Of a DNA stretch of 64,000 bases, positions 21,075 through 29,946 are shown piece after piece. The notes beneath the pieces are model-generated. The model was given only the letters and a program-made list of their open reading frames with translations, searched no databases and was not told where the DNA came from. A program made the position numbers and the translations under genes. The stretch's first letter is position 1. Every line of letters starts with the position of its first letter. Origin of the DNA: Mesorhizobium intechi (GTDB lineage Bacteria > Pseudomonadota > Alphaproteobacteria > Rhizobiales > Rhizobiaceae); the NCBI RefSeq assembly GCF_002879535.1, contig NZ_PNOT02000243.1, positions 33,284 to 97,283 of the forward strand, read 5' to 3'.

Positions 21075-21755
21075 TCATAGCGCGGCGTAGAGCGCGGCCG
21101 CATTGTCGAAGGTGAAGCGCAGCGGAACCGACCCCTCGACCTGCCAGGCGGTGACCGTCTCGCCGGCCAGCAGCCGGCAGGCGCCGTCGGTGTCGGTGAC
21201 CGCGCCGCCATAGAGCCGGTTGGCGAGGTTGAGGATGCCGGTCTGGTGCATGGCGGCGCTGCCGCTGCCGCAAGCATCCTTGACCAGCAGCACCCGAAAG
21301 CCGCGCGCCACCGCATCCTTCACCGTGGCGTCGATGCAGGCCTCGGTCCAGACGCCGGCGACCACCAGCCATTCGATGCCGGAGGCCTTCAGCCGATCGG
21401 CCGCCGGCCCGCTGCGGAAGGCGCTGGCCTCTGCCTTGATCAGGAGCGCTTCGTCCCCGGCCGGCGCCACTTCGTGGCAGATCTCGGTCAGCGGATCGCT
21501 CTTGTCGGAAAACGCCGACTTGCCGTCGGCGCCAACGGGATGAAAGGGCCGGTCCTGCTTGTCGAGATCGACGATATAGGCCCAGTGGTACAGCGGCACA
21601 TGGTTGGCGCGCGCCGCCCCCTGGAGCCGCTGGACGTTGGCCAGGATGCCGGCGAAACCCTCGACGAGATAGCGCTTGTCCTGCCGGTGCTCTTCCTGCA
21701 GGTCGATGAAGATTGCGGCCACCGTGCCTGTGCTGATGGAGATGGGAGCCTTCAC
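21075..21755 (-). CDS. cysteine hydrolase of the isochorismatase / N-carbamoylsarcosine amidase family
   Basis: A 226-residue cysteine hydrolase. The probable catalytic triad is Asp18 (FIDLQEEH), Lys107 (LLIKAEASAF) and Cys140 (VVAGVWTEACIDAT). It starts at a GTG overlapping the M24 gene stop by 4 nt (GTGA), so translation is coupled. The family includes isochorismatases, nicotinamidases, N-carbamoylsarcosine and other carbamoyl/amide hydrolases. Position beside a creatinase-fold protein makes amide or ureido hydrolysis attractive, but the substrate cannot be read from sequence. Confidence 0.85.
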   Translation of the reverse strand: MKAPISISTGTVAAIFIDLQEEHRQDKRYLVEGFAGILANVQRLQGAARANHVPLYHWAYIVDLDKQDRPFHPVGADGKSAFSDKSDPLTEICHEVAPAGDEALLIKAEASAFRSGPAADRLKASGIEWLVVAGVWTEACIDATVKDAVARGFRVLLVKDACGSGSAAMHQTGILNLANRLYGGAVTDTDGACRLLAGETVTAWQVEGSVPLRFTFDNAAALYAAL

Positions 21756-23047
21756 GCCAGAAACTCGTCCTCATAGGGAAAGCGCGACAGCAGCTCCGTG
21801 CCCGTCTCGGTGATCAGGATCTCGTCCTCCAGCTTGACGCCCTCGCGGCCGCCCTTTTCGCCGATATAGCTTTCCACGCTCACCACCATGCCTGGCACGA
21901 TATGGCCGTCGCGGCCATAGGTCTCGTAATCCATGGCATGCGCGATGAACGGTGTCTCGCCATGCATGCCGACGCCGTGCATGACCGAGGTGTAGCGCTG
22001 GTCGACGAAACGGTCGGGGATCTTCCAGGCCTTTTCGGCGATTTCGCGAAACGCCATGCCGGGCTTGACGATCGAGATGTTGTGCTGAACCTGGTCGTGC
22101 GCCATGCGGTAGAGCGATTTCTGGTAATCGGTCGGCTTGCCCGGCCCACAGCGGAAGGTGCGGGAGAAATCGGAATAGTAGCCGTAGCAGCCGATCGTGT
22201 CGGTATCGAGCGCCAGGAGTTCGCCGGGCCTGATCTTGCGGCCGCTCGCCTCGTTGAACCACGGATTGGTGCGCTGGCCTGAGGTCAAGAGCCGCGTCTC
22301 GATGAACTCGCCGCCCTGGCGGATGACCTCGCCATACATGATGGCGAACAGCTCGTTTTCGGAAACGCCGGGTTTGATCGCCTCGCGCACGGCGTAGACG
22401 GCGGCCTCGGCACCGGCCATCGACACCTGCAGGCATTTGACCTCTTCCGGTGTCTTCACCGCGCGCACCGCGAGAATCTCGCCCTGGCAATCCTTGACCT
22501 CGCAGCCGCGCTTTTCCAGCGCCAGCGCCTGCAGATGGCTGCAGCGGTCGAGCCCGAGCTTCATCGAGCCGCCGCCATGCTTCTTCAGCAGTTCGGCGAT
22601 CTCGTCGGCGAAGGGGCCGGCGGTTTCGTCGTCACGGCCGGAGACCGACGACCAGACCAGCTTGGAAGGCCGCGCCTCGTCGATCGTGTCGAGCACCATC
22701 GAGACATGGTAGCTCTGAGGGTACTCGAACAGCACGATCGGCCCTTCCGTCGGGATGAAGAAGTAGCGGGTCGAGTTGCGCAGGAAATAGCCGAACATGT
22801 TGCGCGAGCCGGTGGCGTAACGCTGGTTGTAGGGGTCGAACAGCACGACGCCGCCATAGCCGGCCTCGCGCATCCAGCCGCGCAGCTTCGCCAGCCGGCC
22901 CTTGCGCAGCGCGTCCGCGTCGATGAAGGACGGCTCGGTGTCGGACAGCCACATGCCGCCGGCCGGATCGGCCGCCGCGGGGTGACGCATGCGATCCTTG
23001 AAGTCGACGTCCTCGGTGCTGTCGGGGTCGAATACGACGATGCTCAT
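21752..23047 (-). CDS. M24 (creatinase-fold) metalloprotein, DddP-like
   Basis: A 431-residue protein with a creatinase/prolidase N-terminal domain and an M24 pita-bread domain. Six potential metal ligands are Asp281, Asp283, Asp293, His357, Glu392 and Glu407 (segments LALDTDTIGCYGYYSDFSR, HGVGMHGETPF, VSVESYIGE and KLEDEIL). From memory, the iron ligands of the DMSP lyase DddP are D295, D297, D307, H371, E406 and E421, a constant offset of 14. Tyr352 would match Tyr366. The proposed catalytic base Asp377, however, corresponds to Gly363 here, so DMSP lyase activity is doubtful. Generic annotation would be Xaa-Pro peptidase. It heads the operon with the isochorismatase-fold gene and the esterase. 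Confidence 0.82.
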   Translation of the reverse strand: MSIVVFDPDSTEDVDFKDRMRHPAAADPAGGMWLSDTEPSFIDADALRKGRLAKLRGWMREAGYGGVVLFDPYNQRYATGSRNMFGYFLRNSTRYFFIPTEGPIVLFEYPQSYHVSMVLDTIDEARPSKLVWSSVSGRDDETAGPFADEIAELLKKHGGGSMKLGLDRCSHLQALALEKRGCEVKDCQGEILAVRAVKTPEEVKCLQVSMAGAEAAVYAVREAIKPGVSENELFAIMYGEVIRQGGEFIETRLLTSGQRTNPWFNEASGRKIRPGELLALDTDTIGCYGYYSDFSRTFRCGPGKPTDYQKSLYRMAHDQVQHNISIVKPGMAFREIAEKAWKIPDRFVDQRYTSVMHGVGMHGETPFIAHAMDYETYGRDGHIVPGMVVSVESYIGEKGGREGVKLEDEILITETGTELLSRFPYEDEFLA

Positions 23048-23199
23048 GGGCCTTGCCTCAGGTCGGTTGCAAGGTCAGACCATGGCGCAGGAGGGGCGGG
23101 TCGATTGTGCGGAAAACCGCGTCTGTTGTGCGGGATGCCGCTGGCCAATGGTTACGGCGCTGTCCCGCCCACGTCTCATCGCGCCAGCGAGCGCCGGCC

Positions 23200-24168
23200 C
23201 TAATGCCTCCGCGCCAGTTTCGGCGGATGGCCATGCTCCTCGCGAAAAGCCCGGGCAAAGCTCGACATCGAGGCAAAGCCGCAGGCCAGCGCCACGTCGC
23301 GCACGGCGAGCGTCGAATGCGCCAGGAGATCGGCGGCCCGCTTCAGCCTGAGCCGCCGGTAATAGCCATTGGGCGAGATATCGAGTTCGGAGCGGAAGGA
23401 GCGCTCGAGCTTGTCGGACGACACGCCGAGCCTGGCCGTCAGTTCGGCCATCCCCAGCCGCTCCTCGACCGCGTCCTCCATGATGGCGATCGCTGACAGC
23501 ACCAGCTCGTTCTGCACGCCGGTGCGCAGCCTGAGCGGCATCAGCTTGCGGTCGACGCTAGAGCGCAGCTGGCTGTGCACGAACCATTCGGCGACGCCGG
23601 CGGCAAGTTCGGCGCCGTAGTCGCGGGTGATGATCTCCAGCATCATGTCCAGACTGCCGACGCCGCCGGCCGAGGTGAAGCGCTTGCGATCGATGACGTA
23701 GAGATCGCGCCGCAGCTCGATGGTAGGAAAGGCTTCGGTGAAGGCGGCCTGGCTGGTCCAGTGCAAGGTGCAGGCATGGCCGTCGAGCAGGCCCGCGCGG
23801 GCGAGAAAAAACGCCGCGTCCGCCACGGCGCCGATATGCGCGCCATTGCGCAGGCTGCGCCGAATCCAGCCCGCCGCGTCCTCGGCGACGAGATGATCGG
23901 CGTCACCGCCCGAGCAGACGACGATGCGGTCGACCTTCGGCGCGTCCCCGGCATGGAACCCCGGCTGGATGACGACCCCATTCGACGCCTCGACCGCGCC
24001 CTCCGTGCCGCCGACGATGATCCAGCGATAGCACTGCCGTTTCGCCAGGATGTTGGCGGCGCGCAACGGCTCGATGACGGAACTGAACGCCATCATCGGA
24101 AAGCCGGGGAACACCAGCACCGCGAAGGTCAGGGGTTCGGTGGGTTTTTCGGGTTCGCGCGTGGCCAT
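23200..24168 (-). CDS. GlxA-family (AraC-type) transcriptional regulator with DJ-1/PfpI-like domain
   Basis: A 322-residue regulator. Residues 1-190 form a DJ-1/PfpI class-I-glutamine-amidotransferase-like sensor (FAVLVFPGFPMMAFSSVIEPLRAAN). The C-terminal part is an AraC DNA-binding domain (ELTARLGVSSDKLERSF, DVALACGFASMSSFARAFREEHGHPP). Relatives such as GbdR and CdhR activate glycine-betaine and carnitine catabolism. It is encoded 152 nt upstream of the M24-isochorismatase-esterase run on the same strand and is the obvious candidate activator of that set. Inference from position only. Confidence 0.9.
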   Translation of the reverse strand: MATREPEKPTEPLTFAVLVFPGFPMMAFSSVIEPLRAANILAKRQCYRWIIVGGTEGAVEASNGVVIQPGFHAGDAPKVDRIVVCSGGDADHLVAEDAAGWIRRSLRNGAHIGAVADAAFFLARAGLLDGHACTLHWTSQAAFTEAFPTIELRRDLYVIDRKRFTSAGGVGSLDMMLEIITRDYGAELAAGVAEWFVHSQLRSSVDRKLMPLRLRTGVQNELVLSAIAIMEDAVEERLGMAELTARLGVSSDKLERSFRSELDISPNGYYRRLRLKRAADLLAHSTLAVRDVALACGFASMSSFARAFREEHGHPPKLARRH

Positions 24169-24231
24169 GGCCGCTACATCTCGGGCGAATGGGGTTTGGG
24201 GTCAACCTGGGTGATGCCGATCTCCAACGTC

Positions 24232-24412
24232 GGCGCCGCCCCTCATCGGCCTGTCTGCACCTTCTCCCGGTATGGAGACGGGGAGAAGGGTATGACGCAA
24301 CCCTCGGCGCCTTTCTTGAAACGTTGGCAATTGGCGAAATCATCGATGCCAGCATCCTTCTCCCCGTCTCTATACGGGGAGAAATGCCCGGCAGGGCAAT
24401 GAGGGGCGGCGC
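24232..24412. repeat. palindromic intergenic repeat, family A, copy 2
   Basis: Same architecture as the element at 16972: ends GGCGCCGCCCCTCA and TGAGGGGCGGCGC, a left hairpin CTTCTCCCGGT/ACGGGGAGAAG and a right hairpin TCTCCCCGT-ctctat-ACGGGGAGA, then TGCCCGGCAGGGCA. It separates the GlxA-type regulator gene from the convergently ended trans-sulfuration operon. Confidence 0.85.
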
Positions 24413-24432
24413 TGACCTTAGCGATTTGAGGT

Positions 24433-25620
24433 CTATCCCCCCAGCGCTTGCTCCAGATCCGCGATCAGGTCATCGCCATCCTCGATCCCCGCCGACAGCC
24501 GCACCAGCGAATCCGAAATGCCGATCTCCGCCCGCTTCTCGGCGGGAATGGACCCGTGTGTCATCAGCGCCGGATGCTCGATCAGGCTTTCCACCCCGCC
24601 GAGGCTTTCGGCCAGCGTGAACAATTGCGTGCGTTCGAGGAAGCGTTTGGTTCCCGCGAGATCGCGGTCGAGCACGGCTGATATCATGCCGCCGAAGGCG
24701 TGCATCTGCTGGACGGCAATGGAATGCTGCGGATGGCTGGCGAGACCGGGATAAAGGACCCGGCGCACGTCCTTTCGCGCTTCCAGCCACTGCGCGATTT
24801 TCAGCCCATTGTCGGAATGCCGCTCCATCCGCAGCGCCAGCGTCTTCAGGCCGCGCAGCGCCAGGAAACTGTCGAACGGGCCCGATATGGCGCCGATGGC
24901 GTTCTGCAGGAATTTCAGTTGGGCCGCCAATTCCTTGTTGTCGCCGACGACGGCCACCCCGCCGACCATGTCGGAATGGCCGTTGAGATACTTTGTCGTC
25001 GAGTGCACGACGATATCGATGCCGAGTTCCAGCGGCCGCTGGATATAGGGGCTGCAGAACGTGTTGTCGGCGACGGTGAGGATCCCCTTGCGCTTGGCCA
25101 GTGCGGCAACGCCTTCGAGGTCGACGATGCGCAGCAGCGGGTTGGTCGGCGTCTCGACCCACAGCAGCTTCGTCTCCGGCCGGATCGCGGCTTCCACCGC
25201 GGCAAGGTCGGTGAAGTCGACGAAAGAGACCTGCAGACCCGCCGAGCGCTTGCGTACCCGCTCCATCAGCCGGAAGGAACCGCCATAGATGTCGTCGGTG
25301 GCGACGATATGCGCGCCGGAATCGAGCAGTTCCAGCACGGTCGAGATCGCCGCCAGGCCGGAGGCGAAAGCGAAGGCGGCCGTTCCGCTTTCGAGATCGG
25401 CCACCGCGCGCTCGAAGGCGAAGCGCGTCGGGTTCTGGCTGCGGGCATACTCGAACCCCTTGTGCACGCCGGGCGACTGCTGGCCGTAGGTCGAGGTGGC
25501 ATAGATCGGCACCATCACCGCGCCGGTCAGCGGATCATGGCTCTGGCCGCCATGGATGGTGCGCGTCGAGAAGGCCAGGCGATTCTTGCCCGATGGTGGT
25601 GATGGTGTGTGGCTGGTCAT
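24433..25620 (-). CDS. cystathionine gamma-lyase / trans-sulfuration PLP enzyme
   Basis: A 395-residue Cys/Met-metabolism PLP enzyme. The Schiff-base lysine is in VHSTTKYLNGHSDMVGG, the phosphate-binding segment in FASGLAAISTVLEL, and ARSQNPTRFAFE is the Tyr/Arg motif supplied to the neighbouring subunit. Pairing with a CBS gene (4-nt overlap, ATGA) points to cystathionine gamma-lyase in reverse trans-sulfuration, giving cysteine, 2-oxobutyrate and ammonia. Cystathionine gamma-synthase cannot be excluded on sequence alone. Last gene of the operon. Confidence 0.88.
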   Translation of the reverse strand: MTSHTPSPPSGKNRLAFSTRTIHGGQSHDPLTGAVMVPIYATSTYGQQSPGVHKGFEYARSQNPTRFAFERAVADLESGTAAFAFASGLAAISTVLELLDSGAHIVATDDIYGGSFRLMERVRKRSAGLQVSFVDFTDLAAVEAAIRPETKLLWVETPTNPLLRIVDLEGVAALAKRKGILTVADNTFCSPYIQRPLELGIDIVVHSTTKYLNGHSDMVGGVAVVGDNKELAAQLKFLQNAIGAISGPFDSFLALRGLKTLALRMERHSDNGLKIAQWLEARKDVRRVLYPGLASHPQHSIAVQQMHAFGGMISAVLDRDLAGTKRFLERTQLFTLAESLGGVESLIEHPALMTHGSIPAEKRAEIGISDSLVRLSAGIEDGDDLIADLEQALGG

Positions 25621-27041
25621 CGTGCGCGCCTCAAATGGTTGATCAGGTCGATGCGGGTGATCAGGCCGACGAACTCGTCGCCGTCGAAGATGATGGCGAC
25701 CTCGTTGCGGTCGAACACCGGCAGCAGCGCATCCAGCGTCTGGCTGGCCTGCAGCGTGTGCAGATTGGAGGTCATCGCCGTGCGCACCGGGCCGTTGAAG
25801 CGTTCCCAGCGCCCGTCATAGGGACCGTCGACCTTGGCGAGGATATCGCTTTCGTCGACGATGCCGATCAGCTTGCCGTCTTCCAGAACCGGCAGCTGCG
25901 AGACGTCGGAGCGGCGCATGCGGCCATAGGCATTGAGCAGGCTTTCGTCCGGGCCGACATAGACCGTATCGCCGGTGCGGTGCGTGCGCATGACCAGGTC
26001 GCGCAGATCGCCATGCTGCTCGTGCTCGGCCAGGCCCTGTTCGGCCAGCCAGAAATCGTCGAACACCTTCGACAGGTACTTGTTGCCGCTGTCGCAGACG
26101 AAGGTGACGACGCGCTTCGGCGCCGTCTGCTCGCGGCAATAGCGCAGGGCGGCCGACAAGAGCGTGCCCGAGGACGAGCCGGCCAGAATGCCTTCGCGCG
26201 ACAGGAGATCGCGCACCGCCAGCATGCTTTGCTTGTCCGTGATCGAATAGGCCTTCTTGACCAGCGACAGATCGGCATTGGGCGGCACGAAATCCTCGCC
26301 TATGCCTTCCACCGTCCAGCTGCCGGCCTCTTCCATCTTGCCGGTCTTGATCAAGGGCGCCAGCACCGAACCGACCGGATCGGCCAGCACCATCTCGGTC
26401 CTGGGCGACACCGCGGCGAAGTAGCGGCCAAGCCCGGTCAGCGTGCCGCCCGAGCCGACGCCGACGACCACCGCGTCGACATTGCCGTCGAGCTGCGAAA
26501 AGATCTCCGGGCCGGTGGTCGTCTCATGCGCCAGCGGGTTGGCCGGATTGGCGAACTGGTTGGCATAGAAGGCGCCGGGCACTTCGGCGGCGATCTTCTC
26601 GGCCATGTCCTGGTAATATTCCGGGTGACCCTTGCCGACATCGGAGCGCGTCATGCGCACCTCGGCGCCCAGCGCGCGCAGATGCTGGATCTTCTCGCGC
26701 GACATCTTGTCGGGCACGACCAGCACGATGCGGTAGCCCTTGGGGATGCCGACCTGGGCAAGGCCGAGGCCGGTATTGCCGGCGGTCGCCTCGACGATGG
26801 TGCCGCCGCGCTTGAGCTTGCCCTCCCTCTCCGCCGCCGCGATCATCGACAGCGCGATGCGATCCTTGATCGAGCCGCCGGGGTTCTGGCTTTCGAGCTT
26901 GATGAACAGCCGGCATTTGCCGGTGTCGAACCTGGTCAGCTCGACCACCGGCGTCTGGCCGATCAGGTCGAGTACCGACGCATAGGGCGGACGCAGGCGG
27001 GAGGTTGCGCCTTCCGAGGGGGCGATCTCGTGCTCGCTCAT
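25617..27041 (-). CDS. cystathionine beta-synthase
   Basis: A 474-residue protein: a PLP-dependent fold-type II synthase domain (residues 20-330) followed by two CBS domains (from about 345). The PLP lysine lies in NPGGSIKDRIALSM, and the phosphate loop is GVGSGGTLTGLG. The AXXGS-like EATAGNTGLGLA motif is present. The C-terminal CBS pair (SDVSQLPVLEDGKLIGIVDESDI and DRNEVAIIFDGDEFVGLITRIDL) could sense adenosyl ligands such as SAM. It condenses serine and homocysteine to cystathionine. A cysteine synthase with CBS domains is the alternative, but coupling to a gamma-lyase gene favours CBS. Confidence 0.9.
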   Translation of the reverse strand: MSEHEIAPSEGATSRLRPPYASVLDLIGQTPVVELTRFDTGKCRLFIKLESQNPGGSIKDRIALSMIAAAEREGKLKRGGTIVEATAGNTGLGLAQVGIPKGYRIVLVVPDKMSREKIQHLRALGAEVRMTRSDVGKGHPEYYQDMAEKIAAEVPGAFYANQFANPANPLAHETTTGPEIFSQLDGNVDAVVVGVGSGGTLTGLGRYFAAVSPRTEMVLADPVGSVLAPLIKTGKMEEAGSWTVEGIGEDFVPPNADLSLVKKAYSITDKQSMLAVRDLLSREGILAGSSSGTLLSAALRYCREQTAPKRVVTFVCDSGNKYLSKVFDDFWLAEQGLAEHEQHGDLRDLVMRTHRTGDTVYVGPDESLLNAYGRMRRSDVSQLPVLEDGKLIGIVDESDILAKVDGPYDGRWERFNGPVRTAMTSNLHTLQASQTLDALLPVFDRNEVAIIFDGDEFVGLITRIDLINHLRRAR

Positions 27042-27231
27042 TTCGATGCTCCATGGTCAAGGCGAGCAACCGCCGGGGCGTGCGGTAGCCTATCCTCTTT
27101 TCCTGCCCTTTGCAGTCGGAAAGAAGATAGACCGTGCCAATCAACCGGCCAGACGGGGAATGAAATTCCACCTCTTGGCTGGGGATGCCAGCCCAGGCGT
27201 TACTGCCGGTGTCCCGCCGGCATCAACGCCT

Positions 27232-28575
27232 TCAACCCAGCAACTGCTTGCTCAGCCGCGCGCACTGGACGCGTATGTCGGGAATGGCGTCGATCTCGAA
27301 GAAGGTGCCGCGCGTCAGCGGGCCGACGGCGAGGACATTTCGCAAGACCGTGCCGTCGCCGGCGATGATCTCGCAATTGGCCGACACGTCGAGGCCGATG
27401 CGCATCGGATCCGGTCGCGCGAGCCCGCGATCGACCAGCGAACGCACCACGCTGTTCGACGAGGTCGAAATGTCCCGCACGATGCCCGAGCAATCATAGA
27501 TACGGGCGACGTCGAAAGGCTCGATAAGCTGGCTGTGGCGTGACTGGACATCGACGCTGAAAGCCTCGCCCGGCGTGATGCCGACGACGCGCCCGGCGAC
27601 AAGCCGGATGCGTCCCGATTGCACGGCTTGCGTCACCTTGGCGTAGACCTCCGGCGCCATGCGATGGCGATGGATATCCCACCAGGCCTTGGTGTGCTCG
27701 ACGAAGCGACGCTTGGCGGAAGCCGGCCAGTTCTGCCAGATCTTCTGGTTGAACGGCCTGAGACCATCGACGACATCGCGCCAGTCGATGCCGGCTTTCT
27801 GGTTCTCGCGGATCAGGTCGCGGAACCAGCCGACGAAATAGGAAAGCTGGGTACCGAGCGGAATGTCGGCGACGTCGAGCTTGATCGGATTGCCCTTGCG
27901 GTGCGGCGACGGCAGCAGGCCGCGCCGCGACACGGCGACGATCTCGCCCGTGTGGCCGCGCTGTTCCAGCGCCAGGAACGCGTCGACCATGCTGAGGCCG
28001 GTGCCCAGCACCATGACGCGGCTTTCGGGGTCGAGCGCGGTGTCGGCCTCCGAGCCCATGCGGATCGCATGGCCTTGCGCCGGCTGTTCGTCATGGCCGG
28101 TGGCAAGTATGGCCATGTGGGCGACGACGCTGGTGCCGTTGGCGAGCGCCACCTCGACGCCGGACGCGGTCGGCGTGATCGACAGGCTCTCTTCGTGGAT
28201 CAGGCGCAGCCGCCCGGTCGGCTGCTCCTGCGCTTCGAGATCGTCGAGCAACTCGCCGAGATAGCGGGCATAGAGGCTGCGCGGCGCGTAGAAGGGTGTC
28301 TGCGGTGTCTGCTCTGGATCGACCAGGCCACGCCCCTGGAGCCAGCGCCAGAAATTGCCGGGGTCGTCGGCATAGGCGCTCATGCCGGCGGCGCTGACAT
28401 TCAAGACATGCGCCGACAGCAGCGTCGAATAGGCGATGCCCTGGCCGAAATGCGGGCGCTTTTCGATCAGCGTGACGCGCAGATCCGGATTGGTCGATTT
28501 CAGGAGATGCGCGGCCATCACGACGCCCGAGGCGCCGCCGCCGACGATGATTATGGAATTGGCGCGCGCGCTCAT
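27232..28575 (-). CDS. FAD/NAD(P)-binding protein (COG4529-like), function unknown
   Basis: A 447-residue flavoprotein. The N-terminal Rossmann motif IIIVGGGASGVVMAAHLLKS is followed by EKRPHFGQGIAYST and HVLNVSAAGMSAYADDPGNFWRWL, typical of the FAD-NAD(P)-binding COG4529 group. VMVLGTGLSMVDAFLAL is a second nucleotide-binding loop. The reaction is unknown. It lies between the Rrf2 regulator (25 nt upstream) and CBS (190 nt downstream), all on the minus strand, which suggests a role in sulfur or redox metabolism. That is inference from position. Confidence 0.8.
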   Translation of the reverse strand: MSARANSIIIVGGGASGVVMAAHLLKSTNPDLRVTLIEKRPHFGQGIAYSTLLSAHVLNVSAAGMSAYADDPGNFWRWLQGRGLVDPEQTPQTPFYAPRSLYARYLGELLDDLEAQEQPTGRLRLIHEESLSITPTASGVEVALANGTSVVAHMAILATGHDEQPAQGHAIRMGSEADTALDPESRVMVLGTGLSMVDAFLALEQRGHTGEIVAVSRRGLLPSPHRKGNPIKLDVADIPLGTQLSYFVGWFRDLIRENQKAGIDWRDVVDGLRPFNQKIWQNWPASAKRRFVEHTKAWWDIHRHRMAPEVYAKVTQAVQSGRIRLVAGRVVGITPGEAFSVDVQSRHSQLIEPFDVARIYDCSGIVRDISTSSNSVVRSLVDRGLARPDPMRIGLDVSANCEIIAGDGTVLRNVLAVGPLTRGTFFEIDAIPDIRVQCARLSKQLLG

Positions 28576-28600
28576 GCGCCCACCTGCGCAATGCGAGGCG

Positions 28601-29071
28601 TCAGGCCTGGACCTTCACCGGCAGGTCGCCGATGTCCCTCGCCGACGTAAGGTCGTCGAGGCCGATGTCGCGCATTTCGGCGAGGCTGCGCTGGTCGAGC
28701 ACCTCGGCGATCGCCTGCCGGACCTCGAGCATCAGATGTCGGACTTGGCATGTCGCCTCGTTGCAGTCTTCACAGCGCTGATATTGTGTGCGGCTGGCGC
28801 AGGGAATTGGCGCCAGCGGCCCGTCGAGGACGCGCACGACATGGCCGACCTTGATCTCGTCGGCCGGCCGCGCCAGGCGGTAGCCGCCATCCTTGCCCTT
28901 GCGGCTCTGGACGAAACCGGCATTGCGCAACTCGCCCAATATGGCGTCGAGAAATTTCTTCGGGATGTTGTTGCCGGTCGCGATGTCGTTGACGAAGGCG
29001 AGCTGCCCGACCGGCAGGTGCGCGAGATGGACCAGCGCCTTGAGGCCGTACTTGCCTTTTTTGGTGAGCAT
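28601..29071 (-). CDS. Rrf2-family transcriptional regulator with clustered cysteines
   Basis: A 156-residue winged-helix Rrf2 protein. The N-terminal MLTKKGKYGLKALVHLA and DNA-reading KGKDGGYRLARPADEI are family hallmarks. Cysteines at 91, 100, 103 and 108 lie where IscR and RirA carry Fe-S ligands, though the spacing differs, so cluster binding is possible but not shown. Location at the head of the CBS-CGL operon suggests control of cysteine supply, comparable to CymR in Bacillus, or Fe-S sensing. An inverted repeat 85 bp upstream may be its operator. Confidence 0.88.
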   Translation of the reverse strand: MLTKKGKYGLKALVHLAHLPVGQLAFVNDIATGNNIPKKFLDAILGELRNAGFVQSRKGKDGGYRLARPADEIKVGHVVRVLDGPLAPIPCASRTQYQRCEDCNEATCQVRHLMLEVRQAIAEVLDQRSLAEMRDIGLDDLTSARDIGDLPVKVQA

Positions 29072-29155
29072 CGACCGAACGTTTCTCTGTCATGCGTGGC
29101 ACGAGGCCATCCGTTGCGAAACGCCTGGCGAGCCTCCCCGCCGCGCCCAAGCATC

Positions 29156-29181
29156 CATGACACATAAATTCTAGTGACATG
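29156..29181. promoter_or_regulatory. candidate operator upstream of the Rrf2 regulator gene
   Basis: Inverted repeat CATGACAC-N10-GTGACATG (7 of 8 positions pair) in an AT-rich spacer, 85 bp upstream of the regulator start. Rrf2 proteins bind about 25-bp imperfect palindromes of this size and often autoregulate. Assignment is by inference. Confidence 0.5.
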
Positions 29182-29946
29182 ATATACAAGCCGAAAAACG
29201 TTGATTTTGCTTCGCTTTCAAGCCGCTGGAGCCATTTTGTCAGGCGTTTGTGTCACCAAGAGCACAGAACCGCACTTCGACGGCGCCGGCGGCAAATGGT
29301 TTCCCGCGGGCCCCGCCGTGCCGCGCGCCGATTCATGCGCCTCCGGCAGGCGACGCATGCCGTGAGCGATCATGGTGGTGGGATGCCCGCTCATCGTCGC
29401 CTCCAATCCCTCAAGTCGATAAGGATACTATACTTAGCCTCGAACACGCGGAACGGCTTGTCAATTCCGTGGCTGTTTGAGGCATCGATTTGCGTGTCGA
29501 TCGCAAAAGCAAAGACTGTCGTTCGCAGGGGACGGCGCCGGCTGTTGAATAGCCCGAGCATTCCCGACTTCGTCCACGGGCGGAGCAGATCCAGGGGTCT
29601 GTGCCGTGTCGCTTCGCTCCTTGCTTGGCCCCAGGATGGCGAAGCCTGGGCGTTCGCGGGGGCGGCATTCCTGTTCACACGGCCATTTGCCATTGTGGCG
29701 GAGAACGCCGCTGCAGCTTCCCTTCCGCCTCCGCGCCGCTCAGCTTTTTTCAACAAACCCATCTCGTTGGAAGGATTAACTCTACAAGGCCGATGGAATT
29801 GGCTGCTCGGCCGTGCATCCGACGACAAGGCGGCGAGGCACGAGCGCTCGCCGGCGCCGGTCCGATTCCCAGCCGGCCGCGACCGCCTGCCGCCGCGCGA
29901 CGAAGGCTTTTACTCGGCCTGGCAGCACTGGTCGCAGTGAGGGCGG
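29182..29946. other. 765-bp stretch without a convincing gene
   Basis: Upstream of the Rrf2 gene and downstream of the ABC permease. Open frames on both strands have no recognisable domains, no ribosome-binding sites and irregular composition. A segment at about 29570-29650 (cttcgtccacgggcgga, then gtcgcttcgctccttgc) resembles parts of the spacers near 8800 and 44960 (repeat family D). Local AT-richer patches lie at 29182-29225 and 29420-29520. It could be degraded sequence. Confidence 0.55.

Noticed and set aside
21752..23047. Naming the M24 gene dddP
   Set aside because: Metal ligands match, but the proposed catalytic Asp is Gly, so DMSP lyase function is not supported.
25593..27368. 591-codon open frame on the plus strand
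   Set aside because: Antisense to the cystathionine beta-synthase gene; no recognisable domain.
29179..29940. 253-codon open frame on the plus strand
   Set aside because: No ribosome-binding site, no domain and irregular composition; it overlaps the candidate operator and repeat-like DNA.
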